Shown piece after piece: positions 26,164 through 34,787 of a DNA stretch of 64,000 nucleotides; within the stretch, counting starts at the first letter, position 1, and each line of letters opens with the position of its first letter. Source of the DNA: an uncultured Oscillospiraceae bacterium (lineage in GTDB: Bacteria > Bacillota > Clostridia > Oscillospirales > Oscillospiraceae); NCBI GenBank assembly GCA_910579775.1, contig CAJTUE010000003.1:145465-209464 (forward strand), in the 5' to 3' direction. The position numbers and the translations under genes are program-made. The notes beneath the pieces were generated by a model. The model was given only the letters and a program-made list of their open reading frames with translations, was not told the origin of the DNA and ran no database searches.

Positions 26164-27111
26164 TCAGTTCTCTTCGCTGGCCAGGGACAGTCCCATCATG
26201 GCCAGCTTGTTCATGACCTCTTCCAGGGACTTGCGGCCCAGGTTGCGCACCTTCATCATCTCGTCCTCGGTCTTAGAGATCAGATCCTCCACCGTGTTGA
26301 TGTTGGCACGCTTCAGGCAGTTGAAGCTGCGGACGCTGAGATCCAGCTCCTCAATGGTCAGCTCCAGCACCTTGTCCCGCTGGGCCTCAGACTTTTCCAC
26401 CACGGTGGAACGGCTGCCCATGGTCTCGCTCAGGTCGGTGAAGAGCATAAAGTGGTCGCAGAGGATGCGCGCCCCTAGGCTGACGGCGTCCCGGGCGGAG
26501 ATGACGCCGTTGGTCCAGACCTCCAGGGTGAGCTTGTCGAAGTCGGTGGCGTCGCCCACGCGGGTGTTTTCCACGGTGTAGTTCACCTTTTTCACCGGCG
26601 TATACACCGAGTCCACCGGGATGACCCCGATAATGGCCTGCTGGGGCTTGTTGCGGTCGGCGGGGACATAGCCCCGGCCGTGGGACAGCATGAGCTCCAT
26701 GTTGAGGCTGGCGTCAGGACCCAGGGTGGCAATGTGGAGCTCCGGATTCAGGATCTCCACCTCGCCGTCGGCCTTGATGTCACCGGCGGTGACCTCGCCC
26801 TCGCCACTGGCCTCGATATAGACGGTCTTGGCGCCCTCGCTGTACAGCTTGGCAATAATGCCCTTCACGTTCAGGACAATCTCGGTCACGTCCTCCTTCA
26901 CACCGGGAATGGTGGAAAACTCATGCTGGACGCCGGCGATCTTGATGGAGGTCACCGCCGTACCGGGCAGAGAGGACAAGAGGATGCGCCGCATGGAATT
27001 TCCCAAGGTGGTGCCGTAGCCGCGCTCCAGGGGTTCGACCACATACTTGCCGTGAAATTCCTCGCCGGGGTTTTCGATACACTCGATGCGGGGCTTTTCG
27101 ATTTCTACCAT
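26164..27111 (-). CDS. rpoA: DNA-directed RNA polymerase subunit alpha
   Basis: The 315-residue alpha subunit has the N-terminal assembly domain (EPLERGYGTTLGNSMRRILLSSLPG) and a flexible linker after about 225. The C-terminal helix-hairpin domain (ELDLSVRSFNCLKRANINTVEDL) contacts UP elements and activators. GGAGGGTC precedes the ATG. It keeps its conserved place between rpsD and rplQ. Confidence 0.98.
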   Translation of the reverse strand: MVEIEKPRIECIENPGEEFHGKYVVEPLERGYGTTLGNSMRRILLSSLPGTAVTSIKIAGVQHEFSTIPGVKEDVTEIVLNVKGIIAKLYSEGAKTVYIEASGEGEVTAGDIKADGEVEILNPELHIATLGPDASLNMELMLSHGRGYVPADRNKPQQAIIGVIPVDSVYTPVKKVNYTVENTRVGDATDFDKLTLEVWTNGVISARDAVSLGARILCDHFMLFTDLSETMGSRSTVVEKSEAQRDKVLELTIEELDLSVRSFNCLKRANINTVEDLISKTEDEMMKVRNLGRKSLEEVMNKLAMMGLSLASEEN

Positions 27112-27165
27112 ATGGTATTGACCCTCCTTTTTCCGTTGTTGGATGACTGAAATGAGGGGAGCCGA

Positions 27166-27768
27166 TTACTTGGAGTAGAGCTCGACGATCAGGTGCTCCT
27201 CAACAGGCATATCAATATCCTCACGCTCGGGCATCTGAAGAACGGTGCCCTTCAGGGCGTTCTTCTCGCGGCTGAGCCACTTGGGAGTGGCAAAGATGGG
27301 GGCGTCCTCACCGGTGAATCGCTTGAAGCGGATGCTGTCGCGGCTCTTCTCCCGGACCTCGATCACATCTCCGGGCTTCACCAGGTAGGAGGGGATGTTC
27401 ACCTTACGGCCATTGACGGTGAAGTGGGCGTGGTTGACGCTCTGACGGGCCTCGCGGCGGGTCATGGCGAAGCCCAGACGGTACACCACGTTGTCCAGAC
27501 GGCGCTCGATGGTGGTGAGCAGCAGCTCGCCGGTCTTGCCCTCCATCCGGGCGGCCTTCTCGTAGTACATACGGAACTGCTTCTCCATGATGCCGTAGAC
27601 GAACTTGACCTTCTGCTTCTCGTTCATCTGCATAGCGTACTCGCTCTGCTTACGGCGCATCTGGCCCTTGGGATTGCGGTTGGTCTGCTTCTTGGCGTAA
27701 CCCATGGCGGCGGGAGAGACGTTCAGCGCCTTGCAGCGCTTGGCCACCGGTTGCATATTCTTAGCCAT
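27166..27768 (-). CDS. rpsD: 30S ribosomal protein S4
   Basis: S4 nucleates assembly of the 30S body. The 200-residue product has RLDNVVYRLGFAMTRREARQSVNHAHFTVNG, the S4 RNA-binding domain. The N-terminal region carries a single Cys, so this is the zinc-free form. It lies in the alpha part of the operon with rpsM, rpsK and rpoA, rather than at a separate autoregulated locus as in B. subtilis. Confidence 0.97.
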   Translation of the reverse strand: MAKNMQPVAKRCKALNVSPAAMGYAKKQTNRNPKGQMRRKQSEYAMQMNEKQKVKFVYGIMEKQFRMYYEKAARMEGKTGELLLTTIERRLDNVVYRLGFAMTRREARQSVNHAHFTVNGRKVNIPSYLVKPGDVIEVREKSRDSIRFKRFTGEDAPIFATPKWLSREKNALKGTVLQMPEREDIDMPVEEHLIVELYSK

Positions 27769-27789
27769 TTTCCTCTTCCTCCTTCCAAA

Positions 27790-28194
27790 TTACACCCGGC
27801 GCCGCTTCGGGGGGCGGCAGCCGTTGTGGGGGATGGGGGTCACGTCCTTGATGAGGGTGACCTCCAGGCCCACGGCCTGCAGGGCGCGGATGGCGGCCTC
27901 GCGGCCCTGGCCGGGCCCCTTGACGAAGACCTCGACGCTCTTGAGCCCATGCTCCATGGCGGCCTTGGCGGCGGTCTCCGCGGCGGTCTGGGCCGCAAAG
28001 GGGGTGGACTTCCGGGAACCCCGGAAGCCCATCTCGCCGGATGAGGCCCAGGAGATGGCGTTGCCCTGGGTGTCGGTCACGGTGACCATGGTGTTGTTGA
28101 AGGAAGAGCGGATATGCACGGCGCCCTTCTCAATGTTCTTGCGTTCGCGGCGGCGACGAGTGGTCGTCTTCTTGCCTTTGGTAGTAGCAGCCAT
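27790..28194 (-). CDS. rpsK: 30S ribosomal protein S11
   Basis: The 134-residue product contains GAVHIRSSFNNTMVTVTD and the C-terminal DVTPIPHNGCRPPKRRRV, both highly characteristic of S11. It forms part of the platform that contacts the Shine-Dalgarno helix. The spacing of 15 bases from rpsM and GGAGG-type ribosome binding site fit a co-translated operon gene. Confidence 0.97.
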   Translation of the reverse strand: MAATTKGKKTTTRRRRERKNIEKGAVHIRSSFNNTMVTVTDTQGNAISWASSGEMGFRGSRKSTPFAAQTAAETAAKAAMEHGLKSVEVFVKGPGQGREAAIRALQAVGLEVTLIKDVTPIPHNGCRPPKRRRV

Positions 28195-28209
28195 TATTCT
28201 CTTCCCTCC

Positions 28210-28578
28210 TTACTTCTTCTTGTTGGCCACGGTGCGCTTCGGACCCTTGCGGGTGCGGGCATTGGTCTTCGACCGCTGGCCGCGCACAGGGAGGCCCTTA
28301 CGATGGCGAATGCCACGGTAGCAGCCGATCTCGGTCAGCCGCTTGATATCCAGCGCCACGTTGCGGCGCAGGTCACCCTCCACGGTGTAATCCCGGGCGA
28401 TCTCTTCGCGCAGAGCCGCTTCCTGCTCCTCGGTCAGGTCCTTCACCCGCGTGTCGGGGTCAATGCCCGTGGCGGCGAGGATCTTGTTGGCGCTGGTGCG
28501 CCCAATGCCGAAAATGTAGGTGAGACCGATCTCTACCCGCTTGTCCTTCGGCAAGTCAATACCGGCAATACGTGCCAT
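28210..28578 (-). CDS. rpsM: 30S ribosomal protein S13
   Basis: The 122-residue S13 begins MARIAGIDLPKDKRVEIGLTYI and ends with the basic tail GQRSKTNARTRKGPKRTVANKKK, which reaches the P-site tRNA. The helix-turn part (CYRGIRHRKGLPVRGQRS) is intact. Confidence 0.97.
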   Translation of the reverse strand: MARIAGIDLPKDKRVEIGLTYIFGIGRTSANKILAATGIDPDTRVKDLTEEQEAALREEIARDYTVEGDLRRNVALDIKRLTEIGCYRGIRHRKGLPVRGQRSKTNARTRKGPKRTVANKKK

Positions 28579-28596
28579 TTTCTACTGCACCTCCCT

Positions 28597-28710
28597 TTAA
28601 CCTTGTCTCTGCTTGTGCTTGGGGTTTTCGCAAATGACCATAACTTTGCCCTTGCGCTTGATGATCTTGCACTTCTCGCACATGGGCTTCACAGACGGTC
28701 TGACTTTCAT
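28597..28710 (-). CDS. rpmJ: 50S ribosomal protein L36
   Basis: This 37-residue gene was read directly from the sequence. The product starts MKVRPSVKPMCEKCKIIKRK and ends CENPKHKQRQG. It has the C-C-C-H zinc site, so it is the zinc-binding (C+) form. AGGAGG precedes the ATG. An imperfect GCCTGAA/TTCAGGC hairpin lies upstream, in the 87-base gap to infA. Confidence 0.95.
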   Translation of the reverse strand: MKVRPSVKPMCEKCKIIKRKGKVMVICENPKHKQRQG

Positions 28711-28797
28711 TGAGAAACCTCCTTCATGTGAATGCCTGAATGGCCCCCCGCCGCGGTTCAGGCAAGGCCGTGCCACGGCAGGGTCGTTGTTGTTTTC

Positions 28798-29016
28798 TTA
28801 TTTTGTTCTCCAGGTAATGCGTCCTCTTGTCACATCATAGGGCGACATTTGGACGGTCACCTTGTCTCCGGGCAGGATGCGGATGAAATTCATGCGTAGC
28901 TTGCCGGAGATGTGGGCGAGAATGATGTGTCCATTCCCGATGTCCACGTGGAAGGTGGTGTTGGGCAAAGCTTCTGTCACAACGCCCTCCACTTCGATCA
29001 TATCATCCTTTGCCAA
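28798..29016 (-). CDS. infA: Translation initiation factor IF-1
   Basis: The 72-residue OB-fold protein reads MAKDDMIEVEGVVTEALPN and continues with the usual VDIGNGHIILAHISGKLRMN and the final DVTRGRITWR. IF-1 blocks the A site during initiation. Its start overlaps the end of the KOW-domain gene by 14 bases, implying coupling. Confidence 0.97.
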   Translation of the reverse strand: MAKDDMIEVEGVVTEALPNTTFHVDIGNGHIILAHISGKLRMNFIRILPGDKVTVQMSPYDVTRGRITWRTK

Positions 29017-29302
29017 GGCTCATTTCCTCCTTAAAGGCCGCGAGGGCCCGTCTCAGCGCTCGGTCAGAGACCGTTTTTCCTTGCTGTAAGGCTTGGGTGA
29101 CCGGGGGCGGAGGCTTTGGCGCCGACATGGTGACGGCTTCTACGTGCTTGGGGCTTTTGACCTTCGGCCGACCGCCCTTGCGGCGTTTGCCGTCGGCCAG
29201 CAGCAGCCGGCCCGTTTCCTCCTCCCGTCCCACCACCCAGAAGAGTTTGTCCCGGTCCCGCCCGGCTGTCGCCCGGACCAGACCGCCTGTCTCATAGCTC
29301 AT
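29003..29302 (-). CDS. KOW-domain RNA-binding protein (L14e-like)
   Basis: The 99-residue protein starts at the ATG at 29302, which overlaps the map stop by 11 bases; an upstream start at 29389 would run inside map. GGLVRATAGRDRDKLFWVV is a KOW-type beta barrel. A basic stretch follows (GKRRKGGRPKVK), then a C-terminal helix. Comparable small KOW proteins lie between map and infA in many Clostridia. The function is unproven, but an RNA- or ribosome-associated role is likely. Confidence 0.8.
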   Translation of the reverse strand: MSYETGGLVRATAGRDRDKLFWVVGREEETGRLLLADGKRRKGGRPKVKSPKHVEAVTMSAPKPPPPVTQALQQGKTVSDRALRRALAAFKEEMSLGKG

Positions 29303-30062
29303 AGCCTTCTCCTGGGTCGGTGAGGATCTCCGGCTCTCCTTCGGTAATGAGGATGGTGTTTTCATAATGGGCGGTGAGGCTGCCGTCAACAGACACGGTG
29401 GTCCAGTTGTCCTCCAGCACCTTCACCCGCCAATCCCCGGCGCATACCATGGGTTCCAGGGCGATGACCATTCCTGGCATCAGCCGGGGCCCGTGTCCGC
29501 CGGGGCCGTAGTTGGGGACCTCGGGCGGCTCATGCATCTGCCGGCCCACACCGTGGCCGACGAAGTCTCGCACAACGCCGTAGCCGAAGCTTTCCACATA
29601 CTGCTGTACCGCGTGGCCGATGTCCCGGACCCGGTTGCCTGCCTTGGCCTGGGCGATGCCCTTCCAAAAGCTCTCCCGGGTCACCTCCATTAGCTGCCGC
29701 GCCTCGGCCGAAACCTTTCCGCAGGGAAAGGTGGCGGCGCAGTCGCCGTGGAAGCCGTGGAGATAGGCCCCCACGTCAATGGACACGATGTCCCCCTCTT
29801 CCAGTCTGCGGCTACCGGGAATGCCGTGGATGACCACCTCATTCACCGACGCGCAGATGGAGCCGGGAAAGCCGCCGTAGCCTAAGAAGGAAGGCTTGGC
29901 GCCGTGACCGCGGATAAACTTGTGGACCTCCCGGTCGATCTCCCCGGTGGTAACACCGGGGCGGATCATGCTGCCCGCCAGAGCTCTTGCCCGGGCAGTG
30001 AGCCGCCCGGCGGCACGCATTTTTTCAATCTCTTCAGGGGTCTTGATGGTGATAAGCTCCAT
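29292..30062 (-). CDS. map: Type I methionine aminopeptidase
   Basis: Map removes the initiator Met from new proteins. The 256-residue enzyme shows the two Asp ligands (SIDVGAYLHGFHGDCAATF), the His in VGHGVGRQMHE, and the Glu ligands (ALEPMV, ITEGEPEIL). That is the full dinuclear metal site. It starts two bases after the adk stop. Confidence 0.96.
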   Translation of the reverse strand: MELITIKTPEEIEKMRAAGRLTARARALAGSMIRPGVTTGEIDREVHKFIRGHGAKPSFLGYGGFPGSICASVNEVVIHGIPGSRRLEEGDIVSIDVGAYLHGFHGDCAATFPCGKVSAEARQLMEVTRESFWKGIAQAKAGNRVRDIGHAVQQYVESFGYGVVRDFVGHGVGRQMHEPPEVPNYGPGGHGPRLMPGMVIALEPMVCAGDWRVKVLEDNWTTVSVDGSLTAHYENTILITEGEPEILTDPGEGYEL

Positions 30063-30064
30063 GC

Positions 30065-30700
30065 TTACACTCCCAGAGTCTTGGCAATGGCGGCAGAGAC
30101 GTCCTCCAAGCTGCCCTTGTCACCGGGGACCGTGCACAGCAGGCCCCGCTCCCCGTAAAAGTCCTTCAGGGGCTCGGTCACGCTGTGGTAGACCTCCAGA
30201 CGCTCCTTCACCGTTTCGGCCCGGTCATCCTTGCGGGTGACCAGCTTACCGCCGCAGTGGTCGCAGATCCCCTCGGTCTTGGAGGGGTTGGCCTCCACGT
30301 GGTAGGGAGCGCCGCAGCTCTCGCAGACCCTCCGTCCGCTCATGCGCTGGATAATGGCCTCGTCGGGAACCTCCAGGTCTACCACCCGGTCGATGACGAT
30401 TCCCATATCCTCCATGGCCTGGGCCTGGGCCAGCGTGCGGGGCACGCCGTCCAGGATAAAGCCCTTGGCGCAGTCGTCATGACTCAGCCGCTCCTTCACG
30501 ATGGCGAGGATCACCTGGTCGGGGACCAGCTGGCCCGCGTCGATGAGGGCCTTGGCCTGGAGCCCTACCTCTGTGCCCGCTTGGATGGCGGCGCGGAGGA
30601 TGTTGCCGGTGGAGATGGTGGGGATGCCCAGACGCGCAGAGAAGATCTCAGCCTGTGTTCCCTTTCCCGCGCCGGGCGCGCCCAAGAAGATGATCTTCAT
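30065..30700 (-). CDS. adk: Adenylate kinase, zinc-lid form
   Basis: The 211-residue kinase has the P-loop GAPGAGKGTQAE and the NMP-binding segment ISTGNILRAAI. The lid carries CESCG and CDHCG, a four-Cys zinc site common in Gram-positive enzymes. It balances ATP, ADP and AMP. The secY-adk-map order is the classic spc-operon arrangement. Confidence 0.97.
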   Translation of the reverse strand: MKIIFLGAPGAGKGTQAEIFSARLGIPTISTGNILRAAIQAGTEVGLQAKALIDAGQLVPDQVILAIVKERLSHDDCAKGFILDGVPRTLAQAQAMEDMGIVIDRVVDLEVPDEAIIQRMSGRRVCESCGAPYHVEANPSKTEGICDHCGGKLVTRKDDRAETVKERLEVYHSVTEPLKDFYGERGLLCTVPGDKGSLEDVSAAIAKTLGV

Positions 30701-30710
30701 GGGCCACCCC

Positions 30711-32105
30711 TTACTCCAGGAAGCCCTTGTAGTGGCGCATGAGCATCTGGGCCTCCATGGCCTTTACCGTCTCCAGCGCGACGCCCACCACGATGATGAT
30801 GGAGGTACCGCCGATGGCGAGAGACTGGATGCCGATGATGTTGCCGGTGATGATGGGCAGGATGGCGATCACCGACAGATACAAAGCGCCAAACAGGGTA
30901 ATCTTATTGAGGACCTTGTGAATGAAGTCGGCGGTGGGCTTGCCCGGACGGAAGCCAGGAACGAAGCCGCCGTTCTTCTTCAGGTTGTTGGCCACCTCTA
31001 CGGGGTTGAACTGGATGGAGGAGTAGAAGTAGCTGAAGCCCAGGATCAGCAGGAAGTAGACGACGGCGTACAGCACGCCGCTGGAGTCAAACACCCGCAT
31101 GAACCCGCCGCCGAAGCCCTTGGACTCCTTGGTCACCCCGGCAAAGGCCGCGATGGTGGCGGGGAGCGAGGCGATAGCCTGGGCAAAGATGATGGGCATA
31201 ACGCCGGACATATTCACCTTCATGGGCAGGTGGGTGGACTGGCCGCCGTACATCTTCCGGCCCACCACCCGCTTGGCGTACTGCACAGGAATGCGGCGCT
31301 CGGCGTTGGTGATAAACACGATGAAGATGACCAGCAGGAGCATCCCCACCAGGAACAGCGGGATAAGGGCGGGGTGCATGGCCCCGTCCCGGAGGGAGGC
31401 CTCCGTGCCCGCCGCCGCGGCCTCGGCCGCCGCCTTGTTGTTGTGGCTCCAGTTCTGCACCCCGGTGATCATGCCCATGACCATGCTGGGCACCCGGGAG
31501 ACGATACCGCCGAACAGGATGATGGAGATGCCGTTTCCGATGCCGAACTCGGTGATCTGCTCACCCAGCCACATCAGGAAGGCGGAGCCGGCGGTAAAGG
31601 CCAGGACGATGATAATACCCATCAGCCAGACGGGCACGCCGGTGCCCATGTTGAGGATGGGGCTGCCACCCAGAGCCGTCTGCTGCTTGGACCAGGAGTT
31701 GAGCAGGGTGAAATACCCGAAGCCCTGGAGCACCGCGATGGCCACGGTGGTATAGCGGGTGATGGCGGCGATCTTCTTGCGGCCTTCCTCGCCGCCGTCG
31801 GTCTTCAGCCGCTCCAGCGCCGGAATGGCGATGCACAGCAGCTCAATGATGATGGAGCTGTTGATATAGGGCTGGATGCTGAGGGCAAAGACCGTCGCTT
31901 GGGCGAAGGCGTCGCCGCTCATGGCGTTCAGAAGGGTGAAGATGGTGCCGGACTGGCCCTTCAGATACTCCTTGAGCACATTGCCGTCCACAAAGGGAGC
32001 GGGAATGACGGAGCCAAGACGGAAGATCAGCAGAGCCAGCAGGGTGAAGAGGATCTTCTTGCGCAACTCTTCGATCTTCCATGCGTTGCGAATGGTGGAG
32101 ATCAA
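30711..32105 (-). CDS. secY: Protein translocase subunit SecY
   Basis: SecY is the channel of the Sec translocon. The 464-residue protein has ten predicted membrane segments. Segment 2 includes the plug region (AQATVFALSIQPYINSSIIIELL), and a conserved cytosolic loop reads NKITLFGALYLSVIAILP. It starts one base after the rplO stop. Confidence 0.97.
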   Translation of the reverse strand: MISTIRNAWKIEELRKKILFTLLALLIFRLGSVIPAPFVDGNVLKEYLKGQSGTIFTLLNAMSGDAFAQATVFALSIQPYINSSIIIELLCIAIPALERLKTDGGEEGRKKIAAITRYTTVAIAVLQGFGYFTLLNSWSKQQTALGGSPILNMGTGVPVWLMGIIIVLAFTAGSAFLMWLGEQITEFGIGNGISIILFGGIVSRVPSMVMGMITGVQNWSHNNKAAAEAAAAGTEASLRDGAMHPALIPLFLVGMLLLVIFIVFITNAERRIPVQYAKRVVGRKMYGGQSTHLPMKVNMSGVMPIIFAQAIASLPATIAAFAGVTKESKGFGGGFMRVFDSSGVLYAVVYFLLILGFSYFYSSIQFNPVEVANNLKKNGGFVPGFRPGKPTADFIHKVLNKITLFGALYLSVIAILPIITGNIIGIQSLAIGGTSIIIVVGVALETVKAMEAQMLMRHYKGFLE

Positions 32106-32106
32106 A

Positions 32107-32547
32107 TCAAATCACCTCGGCCTTTCCGCCGGCCTGCTCGATCTTCTCCTTGGCGGAGGCGGAAAAGGCGGACGCGCGAACGGTCAGCTTCTTGGAAAGC
32201 GTCCCGTTGCCCAGCACCTTCACGCCGTACTCGCACTTGGAAAGGATGCCCTTATCCAGCAGGTCGCAAACATTCACGGTGTCGCCGTCTTCAAACTTGT
32301 TGAGGGAAGCCACGTTAATGGCTTCCAAGGGCTTGGCAAAGATGTTGTTGAAGCCCCGCTTGGGCACGCGGCGGGCCAGAGGCATCTGGCCGCCCTCAAA
32401 GCCCACGCGCACGCCGCCGCCGGAGCGGGCCCACTGGCCCTTGTGCCCACGGCCGGCGGTCTTGCCGTTGCCGGTGCCGGGGCCGCGGCCCTTGCGCTTG
32501 CCCACCTGGGTGGAACCGGGCGCGGGGGAAAGATCATGCAAATTCAT
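32107..32547 (-). CDS. rplO: 50S ribosomal protein L15
   Basis: The 146-residue protein has the Gly-rich N-terminal extension GKRKGRGPGTGNGKTAGRGHKGQ that threads into 23S rRNA and the globular C-terminus with FEGGQMPLARRVPKRGF. The position before secY is conserved. Confidence 0.97.
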   Translation of the reverse strand: MNLHDLSPAPGSTQVGKRKGRGPGTGNGKTAGRGHKGQWARSGGGVRVGFEGGQMPLARRVPKRGFNNIFAKPLEAINVASLNKFEDGDTVNVCDLLDKGILSKCEYGVKVLGNGTLSKKLTVRASAFSASAKEKIEQAGGKAEVI

Positions 32548-32560
32548 TTCTGGCGCCTCC

Positions 32561-32743
32561 TTACTTTTCCTCGGTTACGTTGAGGAGGTAACCGATCAGG
32601 GCGATTTTGCCGCGGGTGGCCTCGTTGTCGGGCTGCACGGTGACGTCGCCGATTTTCTTGAGGCCCAGGGCCTCGGCGGTGGCCTTGTGCTTGGCAAGGC
32701 GGCCGTTCAGACTCTTGGCCAGAGTGATTTTTACGTTAGCCAT
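32561..32743 (-). CDS. rpmD: 50S ribosomal protein L30
   Basis: The 60-residue product (MANVKITLAKSLNGRLAKHK and so on) has the compact L30 alpha/beta fold and lies between rpsE and rplO as expected. AGGAGGC precedes the ATG. Confidence 0.95.
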   Translation of the reverse strand: MANVKITLAKSLNGRLAKHKATAEALGLKKIGDVTVQPDNEATRGKIALIGYLLNVTEEK

Positions 32744-32757
32744 TGCTCAAAGCCTCC

Positions 32758-33258
32758 TTAACCTAAAAGCTCTTCCACGCTCTTACCGCGCACCCGGGCG
32801 ACCTCCTCCGGCCCACGCAGGCTTCTCAGACCCTGGAAGGTGGCGGAGACGACGTTCTGGGGGTTGTTGGAGCGCAGGCACTTGGCGCGGATGTCGCGGA
32901 TGCCCGCGGCCTCCATCACGGCGCGCACGGGGCCGCCGGCGATGATACCGGTACCGGGGGCGGCGGGCTTCAGAAGCACGCGGCCCGCGCCGAACTCACC
33001 GATGACCTCGTGGGGAATGGTGGTGCCGGACAGGGTGATGTTGGTCATGTTCTTCTTGGCGTCCTCGATGCCCTTGCGGATAGCCTCGGGGACCTCAGCG
33101 GCCTTCCCGGTGCCAAAGCCCACACGGCCCTTCTCGTCGCCCACGACCATCAGAGCGGCAAACTTCATCACACGTCCGCCCTTCACGGTCTTGCTGACAC
33201 GGTTGAGGGCAACCAGCTTCTCGGTATACTCGCTCTGCTCTTTTTCAAATCTAGGCAT
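32758..33258 (-). CDS. rpsE: 30S ribosomal protein S5
   Basis: The 166-residue protein includes the N-terminal double-stranded-RNA-binding fold (VALNRVSKTVKGGRVMKFAALMVVG) and the C-terminal GIIAGGPVRAVMEAAGI. The GGR loop is the site of spectinomycin-resistance mutations in other bacteria; here it has the wild-type KGGRVMKF. Confidence 0.97.
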   Translation of the reverse strand: MPRFEKEQSEYTEKLVALNRVSKTVKGGRVMKFAALMVVGDEKGRVGFGTGKAAEVPEAIRKGIEDAKKNMTNITLSGTTIPHEVIGEFGAGRVLLKPAAPGTGIIAGGPVRAVMEAAGIRDIRAKCLRSNNPQNVVSATFQGLRSLRGPEEVARVRGKSVEELLG

Positions 33259-33276
33259 AACTCGCTTCCTCCTCCC

Positions 33277-33633
33277 TTAAAACTGCAGGCCGCCCTCGCG
33301 GGCGCCCTCGGCCAAAGCCTGGACACGGCCGTGGTAGACATAGCCGCCCCGGTCGAAGACCACCGCGGTGATCCCCTTGGCCTTGGCGCGCTCGGCCACC
33401 GTCTGGCCGACCTTCTTGGCCGCCTCGCAGTTGGAGCCGGCGCCGAAGCCCTTCTCCAAGGAGGAAGCGGAGCACAGGGTGACACCGGCAACGTCGTCGA
33501 TGACCTGCGCATAGATGTTGCTGTCGCTACGGAACACGTTCAGACGGGGCCGCTCGGGGGTGCCGCTGATCTTGGCGCGCACTCTCTTGTGGCGGCGGAG
33601 CCGCTGGGCATTGCTATCGATTTTCTTGATCAT
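33277..33633 (-). CDS. rplR: 50S ribosomal protein L18
   Basis: The 118-residue L18 binds 5S rRNA. RPRLNVFRSDSNIYAQVIDD and the C-terminal GYVYHGRVQALAEGAREGGLQF are family hallmarks. The basic N-terminus (QRLRRHKRVRAKI) is present in full. Confidence 0.97.
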   Translation of the reverse strand: MIKKIDSNAQRLRRHKRVRAKISGTPERPRLNVFRSDSNIYAQVIDDVAGVTLCSASSLEKGFGAGSNCEAAKKVGQTVAERAKAKGITAVVFDRGGYVYHGRVQALAEGAREGGLQF

Positions 33634-33647
33634 GTTGGCACACCTCC

Positions 33648-34196
33648 TTACTTCTTCTTCACGCCGGTCTTGCCTTCCTTACGGCGGATGACCTCGTCAA
33701 CATATTTGATCCCCTTGCCCTTATAAGGCTCGGGCGGACGTTTCTCTCTGATCTCGGCGGCGAACTGGCCCACGCGCTGCTTGTCCGCACCGGAGACAAC
33801 GATCTTGTTGGGGTTGGGAGTCTCCAGCTTGATGCCCTCGGGAGCCTCCATGGTGACCTGATGGGAAAAGCCCAGGTTCATCACCAGCTTGCCGCCCTCC
33901 ATGGCCACGCGGTAACCCACGCCGTTCACGTCCAGCTCCTTGGTGAAGCCGTCGGTAACGCCTACGACCATGTTGTGGAGCAGGGTGCGGGTGAGACCGT
34001 GGAGAGAGCGGTTCTCCTTCAGATCGTTGGGGCGCTCCACGATGAGCTGAGCGCCGTCCTTCTTGATGAGCATAGCAGGCGCCAGGTCCTGCTCCAGGGT
34101 GCCCTTGGGACCCTTGACGGTCACGTGGTTGCCCTCACCGATGGTGATCTCCACCCCGGCGGGGACGTCGATGGGCATTCTTCCGATTCTCGACAT
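33648..34196 (-). CDS. rplF: 50S ribosomal protein L6
   Basis: The 182-residue protein starts MSRIGRMPIDVPAGVEI and ends with RPPEPYKGKGIKYVDEVIRRKEGKTGVKKK, the L6 signature near the sarcin-ricin loop. Two tandem RNA-binding beta domains are complete. Confidence 0.97.
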   Translation of the reverse strand: MSRIGRMPIDVPAGVEITIGEGNHVTVKGPKGTLEQDLAPAMLIKKDGAQLIVERPNDLKENRSLHGLTRTLLHNMVVGVTDGFTKELDVNGVGYRVAMEGGKLVMNLGFSHQVTMEAPEGIKLETPNPNKIVVSGADKQRVGQFAAEIREKRPPEPYKGKGIKYVDEVIRRKEGKTGVKKK

Positions 34197-34211
34197 AGCT
34201 CTCTGCCCTCC

Positions 34212-34610
34212 TTACCACACGAACGCCAGGACTTCGCCGCCGACGTGGGCCGCGCGCGCGGCTTTGTCGGTCATGACGCCCTTGGACGTGGAAATGATGG
34301 CGATACCAAGCCCCTTGATGACACGGGGCAGCTCGTCGGCGCCGGCATAGACCCGCAGACCGGGCTTGCTCACGCGGCGAAGGTTGGTGATCACCTTTTC
34401 CTTGTTTGCGGTGTACTTCAGGGTGATGTGGATCACACCCTGGGTGCCGTCCTCGACGAGCTGGTAGTTCTTGATATACCCCTCGTCCAGGAGGATCTGC
34501 GCGATGGATCTCTTCATGTTGCTGGCGGGCACGTCCACCGTTTCATGCCCGGCGTTGGATGCGTTGCGGATGCGCGTCAGCATATCCGCGATGGGGTCTG
34601 TGATCTGCAT
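34212..34610 (-). CDS. rpsH: 30S ribosomal protein S8
   Basis: The 132-residue S8 has DPIADMLTRIRNASNAGHETV and the C-terminal GIAIISTSKGVMTDKAA, the rRNA helix 21 contact. In E. coli S8 represses the spc operon by binding its mRNA. Here an unusual 177-base gap with three hairpins precedes the gene. Confidence 0.97.
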   Translation of the reverse strand: MQITDPIADMLTRIRNASNAGHETVDVPASNMKRSIAQILLDEGYIKNYQLVEDGTQGVIHITLKYTANKEKVITNLRRVSKPGLRVYAGADELPRVIKGLGIAIISTSKGVMTDKAARAAHVGGEVLAFVW

Positions 34611-34715
34611 GAGAATACCTCCTATTAAGATTACCCCTGTTTCCAGAGGTCCAGCGGCAAGGTATCAAGGCTTAGGCACCGTCCTGACCTGTTGCCGCCG
34701 TCCAGCTATCCACAA

Positions 34716-34779
34716 ACCAAGTAAACTTGGTCCATGACATGGGTCATCCGCAGAGCGGTTTTTTCAAACCGCCCTGCGG
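34716..34779 (-). promoter_or_regulatory. Triple hairpin in the rpsN-rpsH gap
   Basis: Three adjacent stems fill this part of the only large gap in the middle of the operon. They are ACCAAGT/ACTTGGT (34716-34731), ATGAC/GTCAT (34734-34747), and CCGCAG-AGCGGTTT paired with AAACCGC-C-CTGCGG (34748-34779). None is followed by a T-run on the minus strand, so processing or protein binding is more likely than termination. Confidence 0.45.
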
Positions 34780-34787
34780 AGCGAGAT

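Noticed and set aside
27166..27768. rpsD as a separately regulated unit
   Set aside because: The 54-base gap to rpoA and 21-base gap from rpsK show no promoter or terminator; it belongs to the operon.
30501..32303. A 600-codon open frame on the plus strand opposite adk and secY
   Set aside because: It mirrors conserved genes and has no domain signature; open only because of high GC at third codon positions.
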